Below, one piece after another: positions 24,103-31,934 of a stretch of DNA of 34,260 bases. The stretch comes from Variovorax sp. KK3. GTDB lineage: Bacteria; Pseudomonadota; Gammaproteobacteria; Burkholderiales; Burkholderiaceae_C. Both the position numbers and the translations under genes were made by a program. How positions within the stretch are numbered: position 1 is the stretch's first letter; the number at the start of each line of letters is the position of its first letter. Under the pieces are notes generated by a model that searched no databases, was not told the origin of the DNA, and worked only from the letters and a program-made list of their open reading frames with translations. The stretch is taken from assembly GCF_001984055.1 (NCBI RefSeq), contig NZ_LYVO01000078.1, positions 1-34,260 of the forward strand. The letters are read 5' to 3'.

Positions 24103-25146
24103 CTACTCGCTGGTGAAGATGCTGCCCAGCCGGTCCATGCGCTCCAGCGCGATGCCGCAGCCGCGCACCACGCAGGTCAGCGGGTCTTCGGCCACCAGCA
24201 CCGGCAGGCCCGTTTCTTCGGCCAGCAGCCGGTCGAGGTCGCGCAGCAGGGCGCCGCCGCCGGTCAGCATCATGCCGCGCTCGGCGATGTCGGCACCCAG
24301 CTCGGGTGGGGTTTGTTCGAGCGCGTTCTTGACGGCCGAGACGATGTTGTTGAGCGGATCGGTCAGCGCTTCCAGCACTTCGTTGCTGCTGATGGTGAAG
24401 CTGCGCGGCACGCCTTCGCTGAGGTTGCGGCCCTTGACTTCCATCTCCTTGACTTCGGAGCCCGGAAAGGCGGAGCCGATGTTCTTCTTGATGACTTCGG
24501 CCGTCGGCTCGCCGATGAGCATGCCGTAGTTGCGGCGGATGTAATTGATGATGGCTTCGTCGAAGCGGTCGCCGCCCACCCGCACGCTGCCCTTATAGAC
24601 CATGCCGCCCAGCGAGATCACGCCCACCTCGGTGGTGCCGCCGCCGATGTCGACCACCATCGAGCCGCTGGCTTCCGACACCGGCAGGCCGGCGCCGATG
24701 GCTGCGGCCATGGGTTCTTCGATCAAATAGACGGAGGTCGCGCCGGCTGCTTCGGCCGCGTCCTTGATGGCGCGACGCTCGACCTGGGTCGAGCCGCAGG
24801 GCACGCAGATGATGATGCGCGGGCTGGGCGTGAGCAGCGAACGCGGGTGCACCATCTTGATGAACTGCTTGATCATCTGCTCGGTGATCACGAAGTCGGC
24901 GATCACCCCGTCCTTCATGGGACGAATGGCCTCGATGTTGCCGGGCACCTTGCCGAGCATGGCCTTCGCCTCGCGGCCCACAGCCTGGATGACCTTCTTG
25001 CCGTGCGGGCCGCCTTCGTGGCGAATGGCCACGACCGAGGGCTCGTCGAGCACGATGCCCTTGTTGCGGGCAAAGATCAGGGTGTTGGCGGTGCCGAGGT
25101 CGATCGCGAGGTCGGTCGAAAAGTACCGACGGAAAGCTCCGAACAT
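24103..25146 (-). CDS. mreB: rod shape-determining protein MreB
   Basis: Bacterial actin that forms membrane-associated filaments and orients lateral-wall synthesis. 347 aa, normal length. The actin-fold phosphate motifs are AIDLGTANTLIF (residues 14-25, phosphate 1) and VDIGGGTTEVGVISLGG (phosphate 2). The N-terminus MFGAFRRYFSTD supplies the amphipathic start. GAGGA lies about 8 bases before the ATG. First gene of mreBCD-mrdA and divergent from gatC across 235 bp. Confidence 0.98.
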   Translation of the reverse strand: MFGAFRRYFSTDLAIDLGTANTLIFARNKGIVLDEPSVVAIRHEGGPHGKKVIQAVGREAKAMLGKVPGNIEAIRPMKDGVIADFVITEQMIKQFIKMVHPRSLLTPSPRIIICVPCGSTQVERRAIKDAAEAAGATSVYLIEEPMAAAIGAGLPVSEASGSMVVDIGGGTTEVGVISLGGMVYKGSVRVGGDRFDEAIINYIRRNYGMLIGEPTAEVIKKNIGSAFPGSEVKEMEVKGRNLSEGVPRSFTISSNEVLEALTDPLNNIVSAVKNALEQTPPELGADIAERGMMLTGGGALLRDLDRLLAEETGLPVLVAEDPLTCVVRGCGIALERMDRLGSIFTSE

Positions 25147-25275
25147 GGGTGAATCCTCTGGAGCACGGCTGCGCGTCGGCAGACCGTCGCCCTCTTGCTT
25201 GGGTCGTTTTTAGACGGATGGATAGGTGTTTTGCAGCAAATGCCGGCGCGTTCGCGGGGGTTGCGGCAAAGGCGG

Positions 25276-25282
25276 GATAATA
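25276..25282. promoter_or_regulatory. overlapping divergent -10 elements between mreB and gatC
   Basis: GGGATAATACCC is almost palindromic. The plus strand offers GATAAT (25276-25281) towards gatC and the minus strand TATTAT (25282-25277) towards mreB, each matching five of six -10 bases. -35 boxes are poor on both sides. It lies about 100 bp before gatC and 130 bp before mreB. Confidence 0.4.
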
Positions 25283-25381
25283 CCCGACTTCCCTGCGCCT
25301 CCCGCCTCCGGCGAGCCCCTTCAAGGGGCAAAGAACGCCCTTGATCGGCACGCGGGGCCCTGATTTTTCTCGCAGCTTCCG

Positions 25382-25681
25382 ATGTCCCTCACCTCCACTG
25401 ATATCGCGCGCATCGCCTCGCTCGCCCGGCTCGAGCTCGGGCCCGACGAAAGCGAACGCATGCTTGGCCAGATCAACGGCTTCTTCGACCTGGTCGAGCG
25501 CATGCGGGCCGTCGACACAAAGGGCGTCGAGCCCCTCGCCCACCCGGTCGCCGCCTTCGAGGACGTGACCCTGCGCCTGGCCGACGACGTGGCCAGCGAG
25601 CCCAACCGCCGCGAGCTCAACCAGCGCAGCGCGCCGGCCGTCGAAGGCGGCCTGTTCCTGGTGCCGAAGGTGATCGAATGA
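25382..25681 (+). CDS. gatC: Asp-tRNA(Asn)/Glu-tRNA(Gln) amidotransferase subunit C
   Basis: Small (99 aa) helical subunit that wraps GatA and GatB and stabilises the amidotransferase. Typical features are the TSTDIARIASLARLEL start, the ERMLGQINGFFDLVERM helix, VDTKGVEPLAHP, and the C-terminal FLVPKVIE. Its stop overlaps the gatA start by four bases (ATGA). First gene of gatCAB. Confidence 0.96.
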   Translation: MSLTSTDIARIASLARLELGPDESERMLGQINGFFDLVERMRAVDTKGVEPLAHPVAAFEDVTLRLADDVASEPNRRELNQRSAPAVEGGLFLVPKVIE

Positions 25682-27174
25682 GCAGCAGCACCCCCGAACT
25701 GCACCGGATGGGCGTCGCCGAGCTGGCCGCCGCGCTGCGCGAACGCAAGGTCTCTGCCGTCGAGGCCGCCCGGCACCAGATCGGCCGCATCCGCCAGCAC
25801 CAGGACCTGGGCGCCTTCGTCGCCCTCGACGAAGACCTCGCCCTGGCCCAGGCCCGCGCCGCCGACGCGTCGATCGCCACCGGGAATGCCCCGGCCCTTG
25901 CCGGCGTGCCGATCGCGCACAAGGACATCTTCGTCACCGCCGACCAGCCGACCACCGCCGGTTCGCGCATCCTGGCCGGCTACCGCTCGCCCTTCGATGC
26001 CACCGTGGTGCGCAAGCTGGCCGAGGCCGGCGCCGTGACGCTGGGCAAGCTGAGCTGCGACGAGTTCGCGATGGGCTCGTCGAACGAGAACGTGGCCGTG
26101 CCCGCCATCGGCTTCGACCATGCCGTGCCCGTGCGCAACCCCTGGGACCGCGAACGCATTCCCGGCGGCTCTTCCGGTGGCAGCGCCGTGGCCGTGGCCG
26201 CGCGCCTGGTGCCGGCCGCCACCGGCACCGACACCGGCGGCTCGATCCGCCAGCCCGCTTCCTTCTGCGGCGTGACCGGCATCAAGCCGACCTACGGCCG
26301 CGCCTCGCGCTACGGCATGGTGGCCTTCGCCTCCAGTCTGGACCAGGCCGGCCCCTTCGCGCGCTCGGCAGAAGACTGCGCGCTGATGCTGTCTGCGCTG
26401 TGCGGTCCAGATCCCGAGCGCGATTCGACCTCGCTCGATCGCCCGGCCGAGGACTACTCTCGCAGCTTGGGCGATTCGCTCGAAGGGCTGCGCATCGGCG
26501 TGCCGCGCGAATTCCTCGGAGACGGCGTCGCGCCCGGCGTGCGTGCAGCCATCGAGGCGGCGCTGGCCGAATACGAAAAGCTCGGCGCGAAGCGGGTCGA
26601 GGTCACGCTGCCTCGCACCGAGCTGTCGATCCCGGTCTACTACATCATCGCGGCGGCCGAGGCCAGCTCGAACCTGAGCCGCTTCGACGGCGTCAAGTTC
26701 GGCCACAGGGCCGAGAAGTACCGCGACCTGGCCGACATGTACGCCAAGACCCGCGAGGAAGGCTTCGGCGACGAGGTCAAGCGCCGCATCATGATCGGCA
26801 CCTACGTGCTGTCCCACGGCTACTACGACGCCTACTACCTGCAGGCGCAGAAGGTGCGCCGCATGATCGCCGACGACTTCCGCCAGGCCTTCGCGCAATG
26901 CGACCTGATCGCCGGCCCGGCCGCCCCGACCGTGGCATGGAAGCTCGGCGAGCACGGCGACGACCCCGTGGCCGACTACCTGGCCGACATCTTCACCCTG
27001 CCCGCCTCGCTCGCCGGCCTGCCCGGCATGAGCGTGCCGGCGGGCTTCGACGGCGGCATGCCGGTGGGCCTGCAGCTCATCGGCAACTATTTCAGCGAGG
27101 CGAAGCTGCTCAATGCGGCACACCGCTTCCAGCAAGCGACCGACTGGCACCAGCGAACGCCCCAGGGGTTTTGA
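25678..27174 (+). CDS. gatA: Asp-tRNA(Asn)/Glu-tRNA(Gln) amidotransferase subunit A
   Basis: Glutaminase subunit that releases ammonia and channels it to GatB. 498 aa of the amidase-signature family. The Ser-cisSer-Lys triad is visible: Lys82 (PIAHKDIF), Ser165 (PGGSSGGSA) and Ser189 (DTGGSIRQPASFCG). The C-terminal LPASLAGLPGMSVPAGF block is typical. Presence of gatCAB implies that Gln-tRNA and/or Asn-tRNA is made by the indirect route in this organism. It overlaps gatC and ends one base before the gatB ATG. Confidence 0.97.
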   Translation: MSSSTPELHRMGVAELAAALRERKVSAVEAARHQIGRIRQHQDLGAFVALDEDLALAQARAADASIATGNAPALAGVPIAHKDIFVTADQPTTAGSRILAGYRSPFDATVVRKLAEAGAVTLGKLSCDEFAMGSSNENVAVPAIGFDHAVPVRNPWDRERIPGGSSGGSAVAVAARLVPAATGTDTGGSIRQPASFCGVTGIKPTYGRASRYGMVAFASSLDQAGPFARSAEDCALMLSALCGPDPERDSTSLDRPAEDYSRSLGDSLEGLRIGVPREFLGDGVAPGVRAAIEAALAEYEKLGAKRVEVTLPRTELSIPVYYIIAAAEASSNLSRFDGVKFGHRAEKYRDLADMYAKTREEGFGDEVKRRIMIGTYVLSHGYYDAYYLQAQKVRRMIADDFRQAFAQCDLIAGPAAPTVAWKLGEHGDDPVADYLADIFTLPASLAGLPGMSVPAGFDGGMPVGLQLIGNYFSEAKLLNAAHRFQQATDWHQRTPQGF

Positions 27175-27175
27175 G

Positions 27176-28657
27176 ATGAGCAGCAGCTTCGAACACATGC
27201 AGGAAGGCCGCCCCACCGGCCCGCTGGTCCAGGGCTACGAAGTCATCATCGGCTTCGAGACCCATGCCCAGCTTTCCACCGCGAGCAAGATCTTCAGCCG
27301 CGCCTCCACGGCCTTCGGCGCCGAGCCCAACACGCAGGCCTCGCCGGTCGACCTGGCGTTGCCCGGCACGCTGCCGGTGATGAACAAGGGTGCCGTCGAG
27401 CGCGCCATCAAGCTGGGCCTGGCGCTGGGCTCGACGATCGCGCCGCGCAGCGTGTTCGCGCGCAAGAACTACTTCTACCCCGACCTGCCCAAGGGCTACC
27501 AGATCAGCCAGTACGAAATTCCCGTCGTGCAAGGCGGCTCGGTGAGCTTCTTCCTCGGCGACGAACAGAAGACCGTGCGCCTGGTACGCGCCCACCTCGA
27601 GGAAGACGCCGGCAAGTCGCTGCACGAAGACTTCGTCGGCCAGTCGGGCATCGACCTGAACCGCGCCGGCACGCCGCTGCTCGAGATCGTGACCGAGCCC
27701 GACATGCGCTCCACCGCCGAGGCCGTGGCCTATGCGCGCGAGTTGCACAAGATCGTCACGTGGATCGGCATCTGCGACGGCAACATGCAGGAAGGCAGCT
27801 TCCGCTGCGACGCCAACGTGTCGGTGCGGCGGCCTGGCCAGCCGCTGGGCACGCGGCGCGAAATCAAGAACCTCAACAGCTTCAAGTTCATGCAGCAGGC
27901 GATCGACTACGAGATCCGCTGGCAGATCGAAGAGCTGCAGGACGGCCGCGCCATCCAGCAGGCCACGGTGCTCTTCGACCCCGACACCGGCGAGACCCGC
28001 GCCATGCGCACGAAGGAAGACGCGGCCGACTACCGCTACTTTCCTGACCCGGATCTGCCGCCGCTGGCGATCGCCGCCGAGTGGATCGAGCGCGTGCGCG
28101 CCGCCATGCCGGAGCTGCCGCGCGCGATGGCCGAGCGCTACGGCAGCGCGCATGGCCTGTCGGCCTACGACGCAGCGCAGCTCACGCAGAGCCCGGCCCT
28201 GGCCCGCTACTTCGACGAAGCGGTGGCCGCAGGCGCCGCGCCCAAGCCGGCCAGCAACTGGATCACCGGCGAGATCGCACGCCGGCTCAACCTGCAGGAC
28301 ATCGACATCACGCAGGCACCGGTCGCGGCAGCCCAGCTCGCGAAGCTCGTCGGCCGCATCACCGACGGCACCGTGTCGAACAACGCCGCGCGCCAGGTGT
28401 TCGACGCGCTCTGGACCGGCGAGGGCCAGGACGTCGACCGGCTCATCGAGGCCAAGGGCCTGAAGCAGATGCGCGACACCGGCGCCCTCGAAAAAATCGT
28501 CGACACCGTGCTGGCGGCCAACCAGAAGAACATCGACGAATACCGCGCCGGCAAGGACAAGGCCTTCAACGCGCTGGTCGGTCAGGTCATGAAGGCCAGC
28601 CAGGGCAAGGCCAACCCGGCGGAAGTCAATGCGTTGCTGAAGGCAAGGCTGGGCTGA
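27176..28657 (+). CDS. gatB: Asp-tRNA(Asn)/Glu-tRNA(Gln) amidotransferase subunit B
   Basis: Kinase and transamidase subunit that binds the mischarged tRNA, phosphorylates the side chain and adds ammonia. 493 aa. The N-terminal cradle domain shows GYEVIIGFETHAQLSTASKIF, then RKNYFYPDLPKGYQISQYE, DLNRAGTPLLEIVTEPD and CDANVSVRRPGQ. The YqeY-like C-terminal domain follows (DRLIEAKGLKQM...VLAANQKNIDEYRAGKDKAFNALVGQVMKAS). The start is the ATG at 27176, one base after the gatA stop, with AGGGG in the end of gatA as ribosome site. A short GC hairpin (28687-28701) near the end lacks a T-run. Confidence 0.97.
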   Translation: MSSSFEHMQEGRPTGPLVQGYEVIIGFETHAQLSTASKIFSRASTAFGAEPNTQASPVDLALPGTLPVMNKGAVERAIKLGLALGSTIAPRSVFARKNYFYPDLPKGYQISQYEIPVVQGGSVSFFLGDEQKTVRLVRAHLEEDAGKSLHEDFVGQSGIDLNRAGTPLLEIVTEPDMRSTAEAVAYARELHKIVTWIGICDGNMQEGSFRCDANVSVRRPGQPLGTRREIKNLNSFKFMQQAIDYEIRWQIEELQDGRAIQQATVLFDPDTGETRAMRTKEDAADYRYFPDPDLPPLAIAAEWIERVRAAMPELPRAMAERYGSAHGLSAYDAAQLTQSPALARYFDEAVAAGAAPKPASNWITGEIARRLNLQDIDITQAPVAAAQLAKLVGRITDGTVSNNAARQVFDALWTGEGQDVDRLIEAKGLKQMRDTGALEKIVDTVLAANQKNIDEYRAGKDKAFNALVGQVMKASQGKANPAEVNALLKARLG

Positions 28658-28693
28658 GAACGCCCGGCCGCGCGGAGCCCGTCCTGCCCGCGG

Positions 28694-29362
28694 CTAGCGG
28701 GGCGTGCTGGCCGGCGCGGTGCCGGTCCACAGCGCCCGCAGGCGCACGCGTTCCTCGTCGAAGCGCGCGTTGACGCGCTTCTTCTCGTCTTCCTGATCGG
28801 AGATGAAGCGGTTTTGCACCGTCATGCTCTTGCTGTTGTCGTCGGCCTTGCGGCGAAGCGAGTCGGGCGCCTTGTTGACGTCCTTGGCATAGAACTCGAG
28901 CTCGTCGTCGATCGTGCGGCGTTCGCCGGCGAGTTCGGTCAGGCGCTTGCGTGCAGCCTGGATCACCGCGTCGATCTGCACCAGCGCCTCGGCGCGTTCG
29001 CGGTCGTGCGCGGCGGCATTGGGGTAGCGAATCAGCAACGCGCGCTCGCGGCGGCGTTCTTCCTGCACGCGCTGGGCCTGCAGTTGCGCCTGGCGCTCGC
29101 GGTCCTCGCGTTCGGCCTGCTCGCGCGCCGTGTAGGTCGGTTCGAGCCGGCGCCGCACGGTGCCGCTGGGGCCCAGCTCGCGCTGCTCGCGGTCGGCACA
29201 GTCGGCGATCGGCCGGTCGGCCGTGATGGTTCGGCCGCGGGAGTCGACACAGGAATAGATGCCCGGCCCGCCCGCCGTCTGAAGCTGGGCATGCGACGCC
29301 CCCGCCGTTGCCAGCAGGAGAAGCAGGGGTCCGATGCGTCGATGCTGCAGCGATGGGGCCAA
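28694..29362 (-). CDS. secreted DUF4124-domain protein with charged coiled coil
   Basis: Probable periplasmic protein of 222 aa, function unknown. A signal peptide (GPLLLLLATAGASHA) precedes a DUF4124-like module with GIYSCVDSRGRTITADRPIADC, whose two cysteines could form a disulfide. The remainder, roughly residues 70-210, is extremely rich in Arg, Glu, Gln and Ala and is predicted coiled coil (REQAEREDRERQAQLQ). No ATG lies between the pyrE stop and the signal peptide. I chose TTG at 29362 because GGAG sits six bases before it. A longer ATG start (29434) would overlap pyrE by about 50 bp. Probably cotranscribed with pyrE. Confidence 0.75.
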   Translation of the reverse strand: MAPSLQHRRIGPLLLLLATAGASHAQLQTAGGPGIYSCVDSRGRTITADRPIADCADREQRELGPSGTVRRRLEPTYTAREQAEREDRERQAQLQAQRVQEERRRERALLIRYPNAAAHDRERAEALVQIDAVIQAARKRLTELAGERRTIDDELEFYAKDVNKAPDSLRRKADDNSKSMTVQNRFISDQEDEKKRVNARFDEERVRLRALWTGTAPASTPR

Positions 29363-29381
29363 GCCGATCTCCAACGAGGGT

Positions 29382-30074
29382 TCAACCGGCGCCGTAACGA
29401 GCCCTGTAGTCGAGTACGCCCTGCCGGTGGGCACTCAACGCGTCGTCCGCGCGGCCCGACAGGTACTGTAACAAGTCGTCAAGCGTCGCGATCGCCGCGA
29501 CCTGCAGTCCAAGCTGTTGTCTTACATACTGAACTGCGCTGTATTCCACATCGGCGCCGTTCTCGGTCGCTTTCTCCTGCCGGTCCAGCGCAATGGCTAC
29601 CGCATGCGGCGTGGCGCCGGCACCACGGATGGCAGCAATCGACTCGCGCACCGCCGTGCCGGCCGACATCACGTCGTCGACGATCAGCACCCGGCCCTTC
29701 AACGGCGCACCGACCAGGGTGCCACCCTCGCCGTGGTCCTTGGCTTCCTTGCGGTTGTAGGCGAAGGGCACGTTGCGGCCGCGCCGGGCCAGCTCCGCCG
29801 CGACCGTGGCACCCAGGGGAATACCCTTGTAGGCCGGCCCGAAGATCATGTCGAACTCGAGCCCGCTGCCGATGAGGCGGTCTGCATAGAATGCCGCCAG
29901 CCGCGCGAGCTTGGCGCCATCGTCGAACAGGCCCGCGTTGAAGAAGTAGGGGCTCATGCGCCCGGCCTTCGTCTTGAACTGGCCGAAACGCAACACGCCG
30001 GATTCGATGGCGAACTGCACGAACTCTTGCGCGATCGCGCCCTCTTCACCTGCCATTGCCACCTCTTCAGCCAT
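29382..30074 (-). CDS. pyrE: orotate phosphoribosyltransferase
   Basis: Joins orotate and PRPP to give OMP in pyrimidine synthesis; cytosolic dimer. 230 aa. The PRPP-binding motif RVLIVDDVMSAGTA lies at about residues 128-141, and the flexible loop KEAKDHGEGG carries the catalytic lysine region. FDMIFGPAYKGIPL is also diagnostic. The start at 30074 (GAGG nine bases before) is favoured. A second ATG at 30056 has AGAGG close by and gives a 224-aa protein beginning nearer to the usual family start. It is divergent from xth, with only 13 bp between the two start codons. Confidence 0.95.
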   Translation of the reverse strand: MAEEVAMAGEEGAIAQEFVQFAIESGVLRFGQFKTKAGRMSPYFFNAGLFDDGAKLARLAAFYADRLIGSGLEFDMIFGPAYKGIPLGATVAAELARRGRNVPFAYNRKEAKDHGEGGTLVGAPLKGRVLIVDDVMSAGTAVRESIAAIRGAGATPHAVAIALDRQEKATENGADVEYSAVQYVRQQLGLQVAAIATLDDLLQYLSGRADDALSAHRQGVLDYRARYGAG

Positions 30075-30087
30075 CGGGATCGTCCTC

Positions 30088-30891
30088 GTGTTCAAACTCA
30101 CCAGCCTCAACCTCAACGGCCTGCGCTCGGCGGCGACCAAGGGGGTCGCCGACTGGGTGGCCGAGCTGGCGCCGGATTGTATTTGCATGCAGGAGATCCG
30201 CGTCCAGGCCAGCGACATCGAAGGCCGCTTCGAGGCCATGGCCGGCCTGAAGGGCCATTTCCATTTCGCCGAGAAAAAGGGCTACGCGGGCACCGCCATC
30301 TATTCGAAGCACGAGCCCACCGAAGTGATCATCGGCTGGGGCGACAAGGAGTTCGACGCCGAGGGCCGCTACCTCGAGCTGCGCTTCGACACGCCGAAGC
30401 GCAAGTTCTCGGTCATCAGCTGCTACTTTCCGAGCGGCTCCTCGGGCGAGGAACGTCAGGCCGCGAAGTTCCGGTTCCTCAAGGGCTTCTTTCCCTACCT
30501 GGTGGCACTCAAGCGCGAGCGCGAATTCGTGCTGTGCGGCGACATCAACATCGCCCACAAGGAGATCGACCTCAAGAACTGGCGCGGCAACCAGAAGAAC
30601 AGCGGCTTCCTGCCCGAGGAACGCGCCTGGATGACGAACCTGCTCGACGAAGGCGCCGAGGGCGCCGGGCTGGTCGACGTGTACCGCATGCTCAAGCCCG
30701 ACACCACCGACGAGGCCTACACCTGGTGGAGCAACCGCGGCCAGGCTTATGCCAAGAACGTGGGCTGGCGGCTCGACTACCACCTGGCGACGCCGGCCAT
30801 CGCCAGGCTGGCGCGCAGCGAGCAGATCTTCAAGACCATCAAGTTCAGCGATCACGCGCCGATCACGGTGGATTACGAGTTCACGCTCTGA
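30088..30891 (+). CDS. xth: exodeoxyribonuclease III
   Basis: Mg2+-dependent AP endonuclease and 3'-5' exonuclease of base-excision repair, 267 aa of the endonuclease/exonuclease/phosphatase fold. Catalytic blocks: LTSLNLNGLRSA, Glu36 in MQEIRVQ, the GDINIAHKEIDLKNW Asp/Asn pair, WWSNRGQAYAKNVGWRLDYHL, and the C-terminal SDHAPITVDYE with the catalytic Asp-His. GTG at 30088 gives the family N-terminus (M/V)FKLTSLNLNG; no ribosome site is evident, so leaderless or weak initiation is possible. Its 3' end overlaps the convergent LysR gene by 11 bp. Confidence 0.95.
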   Translation: MFKLTSLNLNGLRSAATKGVADWVAELAPDCICMQEIRVQASDIEGRFEAMAGLKGHFHFAEKKGYAGTAIYSKHEPTEVIIGWGDKEFDAEGRYLELRFDTPKRKFSVISCYFPSGSSGEERQAAKFRFLKGFFPYLVALKREREFVLCGDINIAHKEIDLKNWRGNQKNSGFLPEERAWMTNLLDEGAEGAGLVDVYRMLKPDTTDEAYTWWSNRGQAYAKNVGWRLDYHLATPAIARLARSEQIFKTIKFSDHAPITVDYEFTL

Positions 30892-31837
30892 GGCCGTCCG
30901 GGCTCGACAGGGCCGGCAGCGCCTCGACCAGCGTGCGGCAGAAGGCCTGCATCGCCTCGCTCTCGTGCACGCCGCGCCTGGTGATTCGGTAAAAGTCCAG
31001 CTCCACCTTGGGCCTGACCAGCAGCGCGGTACGCACGGCGTGCCGCTCGCAGGCCGCCAGGGCGAAGGTCGGCATGACGGCGATGCCGAAGCCGGCCTCG
31101 ACCATCGAGATCAACGTGCCGAAGAAGTTGAAGGCGGGGCGCGCCGGGTCGGCCTGGCCGATGGCCGCCAGGTGCTTGTCGATCAACTTCTGGATCGGGT
31201 TGTCGGGCGGCAGGCCCAGCAACTCGCTCCCCCGCAACGTCGTCCACGGCACGCTTCCGACGCGCCCGGTGGCGCGCCCGGGTGCACGCCCGGATGTGCG
31301 CCAGGATTCATCGGCGCCGGCCGGCGCCACCCGCATGAGCTGGAAGCGCCCCACCGGCATGCGGTCCAGGCCCGGCGCCGCCTTGAAGAAGAAGCCCAGG
31401 CCCATGTCGGCCTCGCCCGCAGCCACCATCGCCTCCACGTCGCGCAGGTCGGCATCGAAGAGCTTGAGCCGGATGCGCGGGTGGTCGTCGCGGAAGCCGG
31501 CGAAGACCTGCGGCAACAGGTGCGACGACACCAGCGGCGTCGCCGCGATGCGCAGGGTCTGGCGCGCCTCGTCGCCTTCCGCACCGAGCCGGCTCGTCAC
31601 CTCGTCCAGGTCGCCGAGCACGCGCTCCACCACTGGCAGCAGCCGCCGGCCCGCAGCGGTGAGCACCACCATACGCGTGGTGCGGTCGAACAGGCGCGCG
31701 CCCATCTGGCGCTCCATCTCGCGCACCAGGGTACTCAGGCCGGCCTGCGTCATGTGGGCCTGCTCGGCGGCCCGCGTGAAGTTGCCGATGCGCGCCACGT
31801 GCAGGAAGGCGCGCATCTGACGCATCGAGAGATTCAT
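30881..31837 (-). CDS. LysR-type transcriptional regulator
   Basis: 318-aa regulator with an N-terminal winged helix-turn-helix (MRQMRAFLHVARIGNFTRAAEQ...TQAGLSTLVREMERQMGARLFDRTTR) and a periplasmic-binding-protein-like effector domain from about residue 95. It is divergent from the flavin monooxygenase gene across 97 bp, the classic arrangement for a LysR regulator and its target. Residues 180-193 are a four-residue tandem repeat (RTSG RAPG RATG RVG) in the loop where family members usually have a short HPLA-like segment. The DNA repeat is annotated separately. The 3' end overlaps xth by 11 bp. Confidence 0.93.
   Translation of the reverse strand: MNLSMRQMRAFLHVARIGNFTRAAEQAHMTQAGLSTLVREMERQMGARLFDRTTRMVVLTAAGRRLLPVVERVLGDLDEVTSRLGAEGDEARQTLRIAATPLVSSHLLPQVFAGFRDDHPRIRLKLFDADLRDVEAMVAAGEADMGLGFFFKAAPGLDRMPVGRFQLMRVAPAGADESWRTSGRAPGRATGRVGSVPWTTLRGSELLGLPPDNPIQKLIDKHLAAIGQADPARPAFNFFGTLISMVEAGFGIAVMPTFALAACERHAVRTALLVRPKVELDFYRITRRGVHESEAMQAFCRTLVEALPALSSPDGLRA
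31261..31302. repeat. 12-bp tandem repeat inside the LysR gene
   Basis: Three consecutive 12-bp units, CGCGCCCGGTGG (31261-31272), CGCGCCCGGGTG (31273-31284) and CACGCCCGGATG (31285-31296), then a partial unit TGCGCC. Each unit adds four residues in frame (R-x-x-G) to the effector domain. Confidence 0.85.
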
Positions 31838-31862
31838 GCGAACTCATGATAAATCCATACGA

Positions 31863-31881
31863 CATCTAAATTTCACAGATG
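31863..31881. promoter_or_regulatory. dyad operator candidate for the LysR regulator
   Basis: Perfect inverted repeat CATCT (31863-31867) and AGATG (31877-31881) with nine A/T-rich bases between, in the spacer between the LysR and monooxygenase genes. It overlaps the -35 box of the rightward promoter. It resembles a LysR site but is not an exact T-N11-A. Confidence 0.5.
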
Positions 31882-31900
31882 AGTGCCGGGCCGCTTTAAT
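31872..31900 (+). promoter_or_regulatory. promoter of the flavin monooxygenase gene
   Basis: TTCACA (31872-31877) and TTTAAT (31895-31900) match five of six bases each of the -35 and -10 consensus with a 17-base spacer. Predicted start is near 31907, about 28 bases before the GTG start codon. Confidence 0.7.
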
Positions 31901-31934
31901 CGGGCTGTCCATCGAATCGAATCCCGGAGACAAC

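Noticed and set aside
25321..27216. 631-codon minus-strand frame opposite gatC and gatA
   Set aside because: Shadow of gatCA, Gly/Ala/His-rich, no domain.
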